A stretch of 13,523 nt of DNA from CAJINA01 sp964647585 (GCA_964647585.1 CAZYGG010000085.1:1-13523); one strand, 5' to 3'; counted from the first letter of the stretch, positions 1 to 6,425 are shown. The notes: a model not told the origin generated them from the sequence alone. Program-made: numbers and translations.

Positions 1-72
1 AACCAAAATCCTATTTTTCAGATAGCCTCTGGTATTATTTAAGGGCGGTACCATACCAGAATACGGGGCTTT

Positions 73-180
73 ATGCAAAAAGGCGCCCGGGCTATTTTCT
101 TTTTAATGGATCAGTGCTATCTGTGGCGCTCTATACTGAATGCAGTGCTGGAAAGAGGAGAAAATCCGGCCTGGTTTTGA
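73..180 (+). CDS. Possible 35-aa leader or small protein
   Basis: This is an open frame with an ATG start preceded by a G-rich stretch (cggggc) at a usable ribosome-binding distance, and it ends in TGA 12 nt before the start of the permease gene. The product is about 35 aa, with a hydrophobic patch near residues 8-12 and the C-terminus ENPAWF. I do not recognise a family. It could be a small upstream cistron, the in-frame tail of something else (the frame is closed by TAA at 40-42), or chance. Only the tight spacing to the next gene favours it being real. Confidence 0.25.
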   Translation: MQKGARAIFFLMDQCYLWRSILNAVLERGENPAWF

Positions 181-192
181 GGAGATAAGTAT

Positions 193-1104
193 TTGTTTAG
201 TCGGAAAACAAACTGGTTGCCGGTAGTCAGTCTACTGATTGCCACGGTTTTATGGGCCAGCTCTTTTATTGCTCTGAAGCTGGCTTTCCGCAGCTATGAT
301 CCCATGTTCGTGATATTCGGACGCATGGCCGTGGCCAGCGCCTGCTTTCTGTTTTTTCTGCCAGGTTTTCTAAAAGGAATTGATTACCGGCCGGGGGACA
401 TGCGCCGCATCCTCTTCATGGCCTTTTGTGAGCCATGTCTCTATTTCATCTTTGAAGCCAAGGCTGTCGTGAATACAACGGCCTCGCAAATGGGAATGAT
501 CTGCGCAACCCTGCCGCTCATTGTCGCAGTAGTGGCGGGGATCTTCCTGAAAGAGCGAATTTCCCGACGTACGGTAGCCGGATTCATTCTCGCTATCATT
601 GGGGCCTGCTGGCTGAGCATCAGTGCCGAATCCACGCAGGATGCTCCCAATCCGGCCCTGGGCAATTTCTACGAGTTTGTGGCCATGGTCTGTGCGGCCG
701 GTTACATCACCACCTGTAAATACTTGACATCGAGGTATTCACCCTTTTTCCTGACGGCGCTCCAGGCATTTATCGGGGCTATTTTTTTTCTGCCGCTGGC
801 CCTGTTTCCGGAGTCCAGCCTGCCGACCACGTTCGAGCCGACCGCGACCCTGGCAGTGGTTTACCTGGGAGCTGCGGTTTCCCTGGGCGCGTACGCCTGC
901 TACAATTACGGGGTGAGCAAACTCCCGGCCAGTCAGGCGACGGCGTTTATCAACCTGATCCCGGTCTTTGCCATTTTCCTGGCCTGGCTGATACTGGATG
1001 AGAAATTCAATTTTATGCAGTACCTGGCGGCGGCAACAGTGTTTGCGGGAGTGATTCTCAGCCAGGATGCCGCCGGGCGTGAGACGGCGTCATCGGAAAT
1101 ATAA
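193..1104 (+). CDS. DMT-superfamily (EamA) permease
   Basis: This is a 303-aa integral membrane protein with about ten hydrophobic segments arranged as two EamA repeats. The first repeat starts at the LLIATVLWASSFIALKLAF segment (residues about 14-32) and the second near residue 160. The drug/metabolite transporter fold is typical in length and in the Trp-Ala-Ser-Ser-Phe motif of helix 1. Family members export or import small metabolites such as amino acids, nucleosides or drugs through the cytoplasmic membrane; the substrate cannot be told from sequence. The start is a TTG at 193, chosen because GGAG at 181-184 lies at ideal spacing and no ATG fits before residue 38. A short cysteine-rich protein gene follows after about 50 nt and may be co-transcribed. 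Confidence 0.9.
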   Translation: MFSRKTNWLPVVSLLIATVLWASSFIALKLAFRSYDPMFVIFGRMAVASACFLFFLPGFLKGIDYRPGDMRRILFMAFCEPCLYFIFEAKAVVNTTASQMGMICATLPLIVAVVAGIFLKERISRRTVAGFILAIIGACWLSISAESTQDAPNPALGNFYEFVAMVCAAGYITTCKYLTSRYSPFFLTALQAFIGAIFFLPLALFPESSLPTTFEPTATLAVVYLGAAVSLGAYACYNYGVSKLPASQATAFINLIPVFAIFLAWLILDEKFNFMQYLAAATVFAGVILSQDAAGRETASSEI

Positions 1105-1154
1105 TTACGAAACCAACAATAAAGGGGTATTTCCCACAGGCCCAAGGGGGGATG

Positions 1155-1358
1155 ATGGAATGTAACCAAGAAAAGAACCTGCAAAATTGCAACTGCACCT
1201 ATGACCCCTGCTCCCGCAAGGGTATCTGCTGCGAGTGCATCCGTTACCACCTGAACATGCGCCAATTGCCGGGGTGCTGTTTTACCACTGCGGCCGAGGC
1301 GACCTATGATCGGTCGTTCGAACATTTCGCACGGCTGGTGCAAAGTGGGGAACTGTAG
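1155..1358 (+). CDS. DUF6485-family cysteine-rich small protein
   Basis: This is a 67-aa protein (68 aa if the adjacent ATG at 1152 is used) with seven clustered cysteines near the N-terminus in the pattern ECNQEKNLQNCNC, DPCSRKGICCECIRYH and LPGCCF. The 'CNCTY-PCSRKGxCCECIRYH' core and 'AExTYDRS' tail match the DUF6485 family as I remember it from anaerobic bacteria. The family has no established function; the cysteines suggest metal binding. An A/G-rich Shine-Dalgarno (aagggggg, 1144-1151) favours the second ATG. It lies 50 nt after the permease gene on the same strand, with no terminator visible between them. Confidence 0.8.
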   Translation: MECNQEKNLQNCNCTYDPCSRKGICCECIRYHLNMRQLPGCCFTTAAEATYDRSFEHFARLVQSGEL

Positions 1359-1364
1359 GTTTCC

Positions 1365-1535
1365 CAGCTGGAAGGTAGAAGGTTGAAGACTGAAGTAAAA
1401 AGCAATCAGGTCGGCTTTTAGGGTAAGAATCCCGGTTACTTCACGGCGACCTAAGTTTTCAAAAAGAGAATAATCAGTCCGGTTTACGGTCTTCTTTCAG
1501 ACTTCGGACTTCAGACTTCCGTCTTCGGTTTTTAG
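1365..1535. repeat. Intergenic purine/pyrimidine repeat pair between convergent genes
   Basis: The left edge (about 1370-1395) carries imperfect GAAG-type repeats (ggaaggtagaaggttgaag), and the right edge (about 1490-1530) carries complementary CTTC-type repeats (cagacttcggacttcagac), so the ends are loosely inverted. The middle contains short alternative pairings: aggtcg 1408-1413 with cgacct 1447-1452, and gaagtaa 1392-1398 with ttacttc 1437-1443. A similar CTTC-rich stretch recurs near 13402-13425. This looks like a dispersed intergenic repeat that may also serve as a termination region for the two converging genes. Confidence 0.45.
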
Positions 1536-1538
1536 TTC

Positions 1539-2042
1539 TTACCCCGGCCAATCGCTAAAAGCCTCAAAACACTGAATCGCTTTCTCCGAGATGAGCCCCT
1601 GTTTCCGGGCGAATTCCGGAGTTATCAATGCAAACGTGCCCTGGCCTTTTGAGCAACAGGTGCCGGCAGAATCAAAGATGGACGATTCCACGATGGCTTC
1701 ACGCGGGCTGACTTCGGTGTAAATCCGGCCACGGGCTTCGAGCTCCCGATTGGTATAAAGCGGTTTCAGGAAATCGACCTTAACCGATTTGGTGAGGATC
1801 ATCTTGCGAAGTAACTGGATGGCCGTCCAACTCATCATTTCGTCATGGATGGTAGACACAATACCGCCGTGGATGATGTTGTCCCATCCGCACAGATGCT
1901 CCGGGACCATGAGACGGGAAACCACCTGTTCCCCATCGGACGCAAATTCCATGTGCAGCCCATAGGGATTATCCGCACCGCACCCGAAACAACCCCGGTC
2001 TTCGTAAAAACTCTTGATTGGTTTCAGTTTCTCTTCAAGCAT
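1539..2042 (-). CDS. PaaI-type hotdog-fold acyl-CoA thioesterase
   Basis: This is a 167-aa protein with the hotdog thioesterase signature HGGIVSTIHDE (about residues 58-68), preceded by CFGCGADNPYGL (about residues 18-29), a typical N-terminus for single-domain PaaI/4HBT thioesterases. The family hydrolyses acyl- or aryl-CoA thioesters in the cytoplasm. The conserved His-Gly-Gly plus the acidic residue of the following helix form the active site at the dimer interface. Length is normal for the family. The ATG at 2042 is the first in frame; its ribosome-binding site (aaagaa) is weak. It lies 84 nt downstream of the methyltransferase gene on the same strand, so the two may share a transcript, although no shared pathway is evident. 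Confidence 0.85.
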   Translation of the reverse strand: MLEEKLKPIKSFYEDRGCFGCGADNPYGLHMEFASDGEQVVSRLMVPEHLCGWDNIIHGGIVSTIHDEMMSWTAIQLLRKMILTKSVKVDFLKPLYTNRELEARGRIYTEVSPREAIVESSIFDSAGTCCSKGQGTFALITPEFARKQGLISEKAIQCFEAFSDWPG

Positions 2043-2126
2043 AGTTCAATTCTTTGAATTTACCTTATTAGTGCCGGACCCAAAAAATGCCGCTCCCGCA
2101 TAAAATTCCAAAGTTGAGAGTTACAA

Positions 2127-3071
2127 TTAAATATTTACCAGCTGTTCAGCAATTTTTTCGATATGGCTGTTGTCAGTGCCACAGCAACCGCCTATGACCC
2201 GGGTGCCGAACACCCGGTAAATCTCCAGCATCATTTTTGCAAAAGGGTCCGGTTCGGTCGTGTCCAGGTAGTTCAGTTTGTCCAGCTCTTCGGGACTTTT
2301 GGCGGACGTGTTGGCCTGAAAGCCCAGGACCCGCCGGGCGACCTTTTCCGACAGGGCGGTTTCGATGTCCATAGCACTCATGAAAACTGTCGGGTGGACA
2401 CAGTTTACCATATAAAAAGCCGGGGCCGGGTTGACGGCCGCATCAATTGTTTCCACCGCGGCGTGGAGCGGGGTGCCGTCCAGGACAGTGCCGTCCGGCC
2501 TGATCACGAAACTTATGACAGACGGGAGACCGGTATTACTGATGGCCCGGGCAATGCCCAGTGCTTCGGAAACCGCCGGCAGGGTGGCTGCTTTTATGAA
2601 ATCCACACCGCTGGCAGCCAGGGCTGCCACCTGTGGGCCGTGAAAGTGGGCCGCGTCTTTTTCACCGAGGGCTTCCTGCGGGTTGTAAGCATCCCCCCGG
2701 CAACCCAGCATGCCGGCTACAAAGATTTTTTTACCGTAGTCACCAAACTCGTTCTGGATCTCTTTTAAAAAATTTACGCAATCGCGATTAAGGGTTTCAA
2801 CCTTGTGGTTGCTCCCGGCCTTAGCGATTCTTTCGGGATTGGCCCGCCAGGTGGGTGCCAGGGTCAGCATGGGCAGGTCATGCCGGCTGCCGATGGACAG
2901 GTACTGCCGGTAGATCTCGGCCAGCACGCTACGGCCCCTGTCGCTATAGATAAGCCCGGCGTGGGCAATTTCAGGATCGAGGGCGACATCCGGATGTCGC
3001 CGGACCCGTTCTACCATGGCACCTTCGGTAAGGATTGGTTTTTGTGTCTGGATTGTTTCGTTAAAGTTCAT
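2127..3071 (-). CDS. Homocysteine S-methyltransferase family protein
   Basis: This is a 314-aa protein of the homocysteine S-methyltransferase (Pfam S-methyl_trans) family, a cytoplasmic TIM-barrel enzyme that transfers a methyl group to homocysteine to form methionine. The three zinc-ligand cysteines are present: C224 in NCVHP and C296/C297 in GGCCGT. The N-terminal ILTEGAM replaces the more usual LLDGGMGTEL, so the substrate-binding loop is atypical and the methyl donor cannot be assigned; S-methylmethionine and betaine types share this fold. I chose the ATG at 3071, with gagaag 5 nt upstream. A GTG at 3086 is an alternative start. A perfect inverted repeat lies just upstream (3101-3123). 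Confidence 0.85.
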   Translation of the reverse strand: MNFNETIQTQKPILTEGAMVERVRRHPDVALDPEIAHAGLIYSDRGRSVLAEIYRQYLSIGSRHDLPMLTLAPTWRANPERIAKAGSNHKVETLNRDCVNFLKEIQNEFGDYGKKIFVAGMLGCRGDAYNPQEALGEKDAAHFHGPQVAALAASGVDFIKAATLPAVSEALGIARAISNTGLPSVISFVIRPDGTVLDGTPLHAAVETIDAAVNPAPAFYMVNCVHPTVFMSAMDIETALSEKVARRVLGFQANTSAKSPEELDKLNYLDTTEPDPFAKMMLEIYRVFGTRVIGGCCGTDNSHIEKIAEQLVNI

Positions 3072-3100
3072 TTCTGCTTCTCGCACAATAAAATAAGATC

Positions 3101-3123
3101 CTTCTCCAATTTAGTTGGAGAAG
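3101..3123 (-). promoter_or_regulatory. Hairpin covering a Shine-Dalgarno-like sequence upstream of the methyltransferase gene
   Basis: This is a perfect 9-bp inverted repeat, CTTCTCCAA-tttag-TTGGAGAAG. Read on the - strand, its 3' arm plus the next base gives GGAGAAGG, a strong Shine-Dalgarno-like sequence that would be paired in the hairpin. It lies 14 nt before the alternative GTG and 29 nt before the ATG of the methyltransferase gene. It could be a translational control hairpin or an operator for a dimeric regulator. Confidence 0.35.
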
Positions 3124-3130
3124 AGGGTCC

Positions 3131-3372
3131 CAGGATTCAAGGGGTCAAGGATTCAAGCGGCTGTTTTCTAAGAGCTTTATCAACGCTTTTAACATACTAT
3201 CGCTTTCCGCTATGTCTATATTTTATATCCCCAATTCACCTTTTTCAAATAAATCCCAAAGCCATATATCTCAAAACAAAGTACCCATGGATTTCCCCAA
3301 GCCTTTAACGCTCAATAATATAAAGCATTTCACTCGAACCCTTGAATCCTTGGCCCCTTGACCCCTCTGGGG
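3131..3372. repeat. Inverted-repeat-bounded intergenic element
   Basis: The left arm ggggtcaaggattcaag (3141-3157) is the reverse complement of cttgaatccttggcccc (3341-3357) with one mismatch in 17. The left arm also contains a partial direct repeat (aggattcaag at 3132-3141 and 3148-3157). The interior of about 180 nt is AT-rich and has no convincing coding capacity. This looks like a small non-coding mobile or dispersed repeat. With the sequence to 3717 it fills the 646-nt spacer between the methyltransferase and flavodoxin genes. Confidence 0.5.
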
Positions 3373-3441
3373 AACACCAGTTCAATTGGGGATGACCTAT
3401 TTATTGGCCTTAATCAATTACAACTAATCGGGAGATGATCC

Positions 3442-3447
3442 TATAAT
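3442..3447 (+). promoter_or_regulatory. Perfect TATAAT -10-like hexamer
   Basis: TATAAT lies in an AT-rich stretch (ctataataaaaaag). The matching -35 position (tacaac at 3419-3424, 17-nt spacer) is poor. If used, it would give the flavodoxin transcript a leader of about 265 nt. The nearer candidate at 3655-3663 is more economical. Confidence 0.25.
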
Positions 3448-3500
3448 AAAAAAGTATTGATATGACCTTCGGGTGGAAATGTCAATTTGAATGAGACAAG

Positions 3501-3689
3501 TTATGAGACAACCTTGAGACATGTCATAACCGTCGTGGCCTGGGGTTCCGTTCCCATATAGAATTTGGCCGAAACCCGGTGACATCCCGAGGCTGTCCCG
3601 GAATCGAAGGTTGCGGTGACGAAAACTACCCCGTCGATTGTTTCAGGAATTTTGTGGCATAATTTATGCTCTTCACTAAAGTCCAGCAT
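3501..3689 (-). CDS. Doubtful 62-aa reading frame divergent from the flavodoxin gene
   Basis: This open frame runs leftward from an ATG at 3689 to a stop at 3501. Its product alternates hydrophobic and polar residues (VVFVTATFDSG, RVSAKFYMGTEP), as a beta-rich fragment would, but I recognise no family. It has no good ribosome-binding site, and the frame crosses the likely flavodoxin promoter region. It could be a decayed gene remnant or chance. I list it because nothing else explains this part of the spacer. Confidence 0.2.
   Translation of the reverse strand: MLDFSEEHKLCHKIPETIDGVVFVTATFDSGTASGCHRVSAKFYMGTEPQATTVMTCLKVVS
3655..3669 (+). promoter_or_regulatory. Extended -10 promoter candidate overlapping a palindrome, flavodoxin gene
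   Basis: TGGCATAAT is an extended -10 type element (TGn followed by CATAAT at 3658-3663). It is embedded in a perfect palindrome, GCATAA-T-TTATGC (3657-3669). A start about 7 nt downstream would leave a leader of some 48 nt before the flavodoxin ATG. The palindrome over the -10 suggests a repressor site; the regulator is unknown. Confidence 0.35.
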
Positions 3690-3717
3690 CTTTAAACCGA
3701 TAAAAGAGGGAGTAGAC

Positions 3718-4158
3718 ATGAAAAAAGTATTGATTGCGTACACCAGTCGAACCGGAACCACCGAAAAAATGGCAAACTATCTGGCGGAAGGCGTCCGGAT
3801 GTCCGGGAATGAAGTCGAGGTTGCTAAAATATCCGCACTGAAGGACGAGAATGATATCGCCGGATACGACGCCTACATTTTCGGGTGCCCCACCTACCAT
3901 AAAGATATGACGGGTGGTATGAAGCAGTTTCTGTTCAAGGCTGAGAAAGCAAGTCTGGCTGGAAAAGTGGGCGGCGCCTTTGGATCCCATACCCATAGTG
4001 GCGAATCAGCGCCCATGATTTTCGACACCATGGAACATGTCTTTAAAATGGATGTTATCAGCCTGGGACCGCTGAATTTGACCGAGGGGATGATGGAGAC
4101 TGACGAGGGGGCCCGGGCCTGCCAGCAGTACGCGAAAGCCTTCGGCGAAAAACTATAA
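3718..4158 (+). CDS. Flavodoxin
   Basis: This is a 146-aa short-chain flavodoxin, a cytoplasmic FMN-binding electron carrier. The phosphate-binding loop TSRTGTTEKMA (residues 9-19) fits the S/T-x-T-G-x-T consensus directly after the first beta strand (KKVLIAY). The FMN-stacking loop region FGCPTYHKDM follows near residues 60-69, and GSHTHSGESAP near residues 90-100 is the third flavin loop. The length is right for a complete single-domain protein. The ATG at 3718 has gaggga 6-10 nt upstream; the open frame extends further upstream, but only this start gives the canonical N-terminus. It appears monocistronic, with a mobile-like repeat directly downstream. In anaerobes such proteins often replace ferredoxin; the partner is not visible here. 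Confidence 0.92.
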   Translation: MKKVLIAYTSRTGTTEKMANYLAEGVRMSGNEVEVAKISALKDENDIAGYDAYIFGCPTYHKDMTGGMKQFLFKAEKASLAGKVGGAFGSHTHSGESAPMIFDTMEHVFKMDVISLGPLNLTEGMMETDEGARACQQYAKAFGEKL

Positions 4159-4169
4159 GCATTCAATTA

Positions 4170-4414
4170 GGGGCTGCTTCTAAATTAGGATTTTGGCTCC
4201 CCGCAAAAAACGCGCGGGATCTGCGACAAATCAAGGCGGCCGTGAGGTTTCCCCGCCTTGCGGGATTTCCCGCTGTTTTATTCCTAAATGTGGGTCGAAC
4301 CGGAGGTGCCAGCGAAGCCAATGCCTTGAGTGGTAAATACATCGGGTATTTCGAGGATTGAAACCGAACGCCCAACGCTGAGATTGGGCCTAAAGACAAT
4401 TTAGAAACAGCCTC
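4170..4414. mobile_element. MITE-like element with 17-bp terminal inverted repeats
   Basis: The left end ggggctgcttctaaatt (4170-4186) and the reverse complement of the right end (4398-4414), gaggctgtttctaaatt, match at 15 of 17 positions. Both ends are bordered by TA (4168-4169 and 4415-4416), which could be a 2-bp target duplication. The 245-bp interior has no plausible coding frame but contains several GC-rich inverted segments (for example ccccgccttgcggggatt-like sequence near 4240-4265). The structure fits a non-autonomous transposon derivative. The ends resemble the GAGGCTGTTTC-type termini of several DDE insertion sequences, but I cannot name the family. Confidence 0.6.
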
Positions 4415-4437
4415 TATTTTCTGGGATTCATACGGGG

Positions 4438-4471
4438 GGGGCATGCCGCCAAGAATAGGACGGCATGCCCC
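4438..4471. promoter_or_regulatory. Perfect 11-bp inverted repeat upstream of the XRE gene
   Basis: GGGGCATGCCG (4438-4448) and CGGCATGCCCC (4461-4471) are perfectly complementary around a 12-nt loop. No T-tract follows, so it is a poor intrinsic terminator. It lies about 60 bp upstream of the promoter of the helix-turn-helix gene. It could be an operator, a protein-binding hairpin, or a terminator for transcription arriving from the left. Confidence 0.4.
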
Positions 4472-4529
4472 TTCTGCGTTGAGATTGCGGTCCTTATGTT
4501 CCCAAAAGTACCCAAATGGATATTTTTGC

Positions 4530-4558
4530 TTGACCAAAGAGCCCAAACCGGTCATAAA
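4530..4558 (+). promoter_or_regulatory. Sigma-70-type promoter for the XRE gene
   Basis: A TTGACC -35 (4530-4535) and CATAAA -10 (4553-4558) are separated by exactly 17 nt, about 45 nt before the ATG of the helix-turn-helix gene. It matches the consensus at 5/6 and 4/6 positions. None of the TGTTCT-N7-AGAACA palindromes found further right occurs here. Confidence 0.5.
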
Positions 4559-4602
4559 AGAGATATCCAGCCTGCACTAGACCAGCCAACAGGGAGACCA
4601 CC

Positions 4603-5025
4603 ATGGAAATGACCCAGCCGGAAATCATTCAGGTTCTCAGGCGGAGGACCGGACTCAACCAGGGGACGTTTGGATCCCGATCGTTCAACACCAGTTTTGA
4701 ATCGGGCCGCACCAAGGTCAAAAAGATTGAACTGGGCAAACAGATTCCCACCTACGAAGACCTGAAAAAAATGGCGGGTGTCCTCGGTGTGGCCGTGGGT
4801 ACCCTGATGCCGGAAGCAGATGCCGAAACCATCAATAGCCCCCCGGTTGTGGACGGGGTGCTGCTTTCCAAGGAGTGCCTGGGCCTGTTTCCCGGTCTGG
4901 AGACATACGTTGAAATGTTCAACAATGCCGCGAAACTCGGCGACGAAGAACTGATTACCTACATTTCGGAGAAAATTGCAGACCTGTTAACGACGGAGAG
5001 GGTAGAAGAGGCCGTTAACCAGTAA
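4603..5025 (+). CDS. XRE-family helix-turn-helix regulator
   Basis: This is a 140-aa protein with an N-terminal Cro/CI-type DNA-binding domain (about residues 6-68). Helix 1 is EIIQVLRRRTGLNQ, followed by SFNTSFESGRTKVKKIELGKQIPTYEDLKKMAGVLGV, including the 'S..E.GK.IPTYEDLKKMA..L' scaffold typical of the family. The second half is acidic, helical and unrecognised, and may serve oligomerisation. The turn region before helix 3 has an insertion (FGSRSFNTSFESGRT), so the recognition helix is unusual. The start has GGGAG at a good distance. A gene for a small membrane protein follows after 23 nt, and an ImmA/IrrE-type peptidase gene lies about 600 nt downstream. By analogy with ImmR/ImmA and DdrO/IrrE it is the best candidate to bind the three palindromes at 5485, 6363 and 6426 (inference). 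Confidence 0.8.
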   Translation: MEMTQPEIIQVLRRRTGLNQGTFGSRSFNTSFESGRTKVKKIELGKQIPTYEDLKKMAGVLGVAVGTLMPEADAETINSPPVVDGVLLSKECLGLFPGLETYVEMFNNAAKLGDEELITYISEKIADLLTTERVEEAVNQ

Positions 5026-5048
5026 ATAATTTGTTATGAGGGATAAAA

Positions 5049-5348
5049 ATGCCTGACTATGTCGATCTTTACCGGCAGATGCTCTGGGATGCCCAGAAGG
5101 TTGAGGATAAGAAACTGGCCCGGCTGGTTCAAAAACGGCTCAGTCCCCATTTAAAAACCGGACGGGAAAGTTGTAATAATATCATCCAGTTTCCCGCCAC
5201 GCCTGTGTTCTGCACCGAGGTCGAACCGATCATCTTTTGGAAGGAGCAGCAGTTCTGGCGAGGCCTGATGCAGCTTTTCATTGTCCTGGGTATTGCCGGG
5301 GCCTGGTTTTTCATGCCCTTTATCAAGATCATCGTATCCAATATGTAA
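5049..5348 (+). CDS. Small protein with one C-terminal membrane segment
   Basis: This is a 99-aa protein I do not recognise. The first 50 residues are charged and probably helical (LYRQMLWDAQKVEDKKLARL). Near the C-terminus lies one clear transmembrane segment, LMQLFIVLGIAGAWFFMPF (about residues 73-91), with a short tail, so it is a tail-anchored or single-pass inner-membrane protein. The segment is preceded by RG, and aromatic residues (FWKEQQFW) sit at the interface. It lies 23 nt after the XRE gene with ATGAGGG-type sequence as ribosome-binding site, and the pair ends at a strong terminator, so they form a two-gene operon. A membrane-tethered partner of the regulator is possible but unproven. 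Confidence 0.7.
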   Translation: MPDYVDLYRQMLWDAQKVEDKKLARLVQKRLSPHLKTGRESCNNIIQFPATPVFCTEVEPIIFWKEQQFWRGLMQLFIVLGIAGAWFFMPFIKIIVSNM

Positions 5349-5371
5349 CCTTCTAAAACCGTAAAAAGTCA

Positions 5372-5408
5372 ACAGTCGGATCCTGCTGGATCCGGCTGTT
5401 TTTGTTTG
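5372..5408 (+). terminator. Strong intrinsic terminator of the XRE operon
   Basis: There is a 12-bp stem, acagtcggatcc (5372-5383) with ggatccggctgt (5388-5399), containing one G-T wobble and a TGCT tetraloop. A TTTTTGTTT tract follows at once. It separates the XRE/membrane-protein pair from the peptidase gene. Confidence 0.9.
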
Positions 5409-5484
5409 TGCCGTTTGAAGTCCAGCATTTTACAGTAAACTTGGAAATTGGCGGTAAATTCTACTTGACTTCTGTGCTGTGCTG

Positions 5485-5503
5485 TGTTCTGTTTCTCAGA
5501 ACA
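5485..5503. promoter_or_regulatory. Operator-like palindrome O1, upstream of the peptidase gene
   Basis: TGTTCTGTTTCTCAGAACA is a perfect 7-bp inverted repeat around 5 nt. It shares the half-sites TGTTCT / AGAACA with exactly 7 nt between them with two other sites (6363-6381 and 6426-6444). A possible -10 (TAGAAT, 5516-5521) lies downstream so that the -35 position would fall inside the palindrome. This fits a repressor that blocks RNA polymerase. Confidence 0.6.
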
Positions 5504-5575
5504 GGTCTGATCGCTTAGAATCGAACAAAAGCCGACCCGTTAAATTTCAAAGCTTACAACCTGTTAAAAAAACAA

Positions 5576-5602
5576 TCAATTTCCAGAAACTATGGAAATT
5601 GA
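5576..5602 (+). promoter_or_regulatory. Inverted repeat in the leader of the peptidase gene
   Basis: TCAATTTCC (5576-5584) and GGAAATTGA (5594-5602) form a perfect 9-bp inverted repeat around a 9-nt loop, ending 28 nt before the peptidase ATG. It is unrelated in sequence to the TGTTCT palindromes. It could be a leader hairpin or a second operator. Confidence 0.35.
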
Positions 5603-5630
5603 ACAGTTCTCCTTTTTCTGAGGCCTGAGC

Positions 5631-6335
5631 ATGGATATACCTGCAATTACACCTGAAGAGATCGCAACCAGCGCTGCCGCGGAACTGGGCCGGTATGAAC
5701 GCCTTACCGGTCAAAAGATCTACCCGCCGGTGCCGGTTGAGGATATCCTGCGGTCACGGGATTTGCATATCGGGGTCATTAATTTCAAGGAAAAGTTTGG
5801 CCTCACCGGTGTTCTGGCCGGCATCTGGCCGGACAGGAAAATTGTCTGTGTGGATGTCAGCCTCGAAACGGAAAAAATGCAGGCCCGGCGCAATTTTAGC
5901 CTGGCCCATGAACTTGCCCACTACCGGCTCCACCGCAACTGCTTAAGCGTTGCCCGCCGGACAGTTTTTGACGGAAAGGAAAAAACCGCCATTTTTTGCC
6001 GTACAAAAGACGCCGGATTGACGATTGAGCAGCAGGCCGATGCCTTTGCGGCAGCTCTGATTGCCCCCGAGGAACTGGTCAGGCAAACCTTCCAATGGGT
6101 CATGGGCAAGCCCCTTGAGATCATTAACGTAGAAAGTTGTTACAGCGGGCCGATCTGTTTTGACCCCTGTGTCGATAACTGGCCGCTGATTGCCGAGAGA
6201 ATCATTCGGGCCGGAAACTTTTTTAACGTATCCAAACAGGCGATGATTATTCGGCTTCAGGATCTGGGGCTGGTGATTAACCGGACTACGGAAAAGTTGG
6301 ACTGGAGTCGAAAAAGAAAGTACCAGCGGGCATAA
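5631..6335 (+). CDS. ImmA/IrrE-type zinc metallopeptidase
   Basis: This is a 234-aa protein of the ImmA/IrrE (COG2856) family. The catalytic motif is H93-E94-L-A-H97 within NFSLAHELAHYRLHRN, and E133 in EQQADAFAAALIAPEEL supplies the third zinc ligand, as in the family consensus. The part before the motif (VPVEDILRSRDLHI...LTGVLAGI) is also typical. Members cleave or displace an XRE-family repressor in the cytoplasm: ImmA cleaves ImmR, and IrrE cleaves DdrO. Here the fused repressor domain seen in some relatives is absent, and the XRE protein is encoded separately about 600 nt upstream. The C-terminal 80 residues include a cysteine cluster (ESCYSGPICFDPC) that is unusual and might sense redox state or metal. 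The gene has its own promoter region with palindrome O1 and likely switches the downstream cassette (inference). Confidence 0.85.
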   Translation: MDIPAITPEEIATSAAAELGRYERLTGQKIYPPVPVEDILRSRDLHIGVINFKEKFGLTGVLAGIWPDRKIVCVDVSLETEKMQARRNFSLAHELAHYRLHRNCLSVARRTVFDGKEKTAIFCRTKDAGLTIEQQADAFAAALIAPEELVRQTFQWVMGKPLEIINVESCYSGPICFDPCVDNWPLIAERIIRAGNFFNVSKQAMIIRLQDLGLVINRTTEKLDWSRKRKYQRA

Positions 6336-6362
6336 AATTCGGCGGTGTTTTTTTATCCCGGT

Positions 6363-6381
6363 TGTTCTGAAATGTAGAACA
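6363..6381. promoter_or_regulatory. Operator-like palindrome O2
   Basis: TGTTCTGAAATGTAGAACA has the same TGTTCT-N7-AGAACA arrangement as O1, and with flanking bases extends to TTGTTCT/AGAACAA. It lies in the 158-nt spacer between the peptidase gene and the gene train. Confidence 0.6.
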
Positions 6382-6425
6382 AGGGGCTGGGAAATCTATC
6401 TCACCGCGGATTTTTTTGGCGATTA

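Noticed and set aside
1365..1535. Riboswitch or structured RNA
   Set aside because: Short alternative pairings exist, but they match no RNA family I know and are explained by the dispersed CTTC/GAAG repeats between convergent genes.
2163..2768. 201-aa open frame on the + strand
   Set aside because: It lies opposite the homocysteine methyltransferase gene, whose zinc motifs identify the true frame; low-complexity composition and no ribosome-binding site.
4438..4471. Intrinsic terminator for the flavodoxin gene
   Set aside because: The stem is perfect but is not followed by a T-tract and is about 280 nt past the stop, beyond the MITE-like element.
4163..4555. 130-aa open frame on the - strand
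   Set aside because: It covers the MITE-like element and the hairpin upstream of the XRE gene; no ribosome-binding site and no recognisable protein.
4603..6335. Prophage or ICE immunity module (ImmR/ImmA)
   Set aside because: No integrase, excisionase, attachment site or phage structural gene is visible; the pair seems attached to the adjacent cassette instead.
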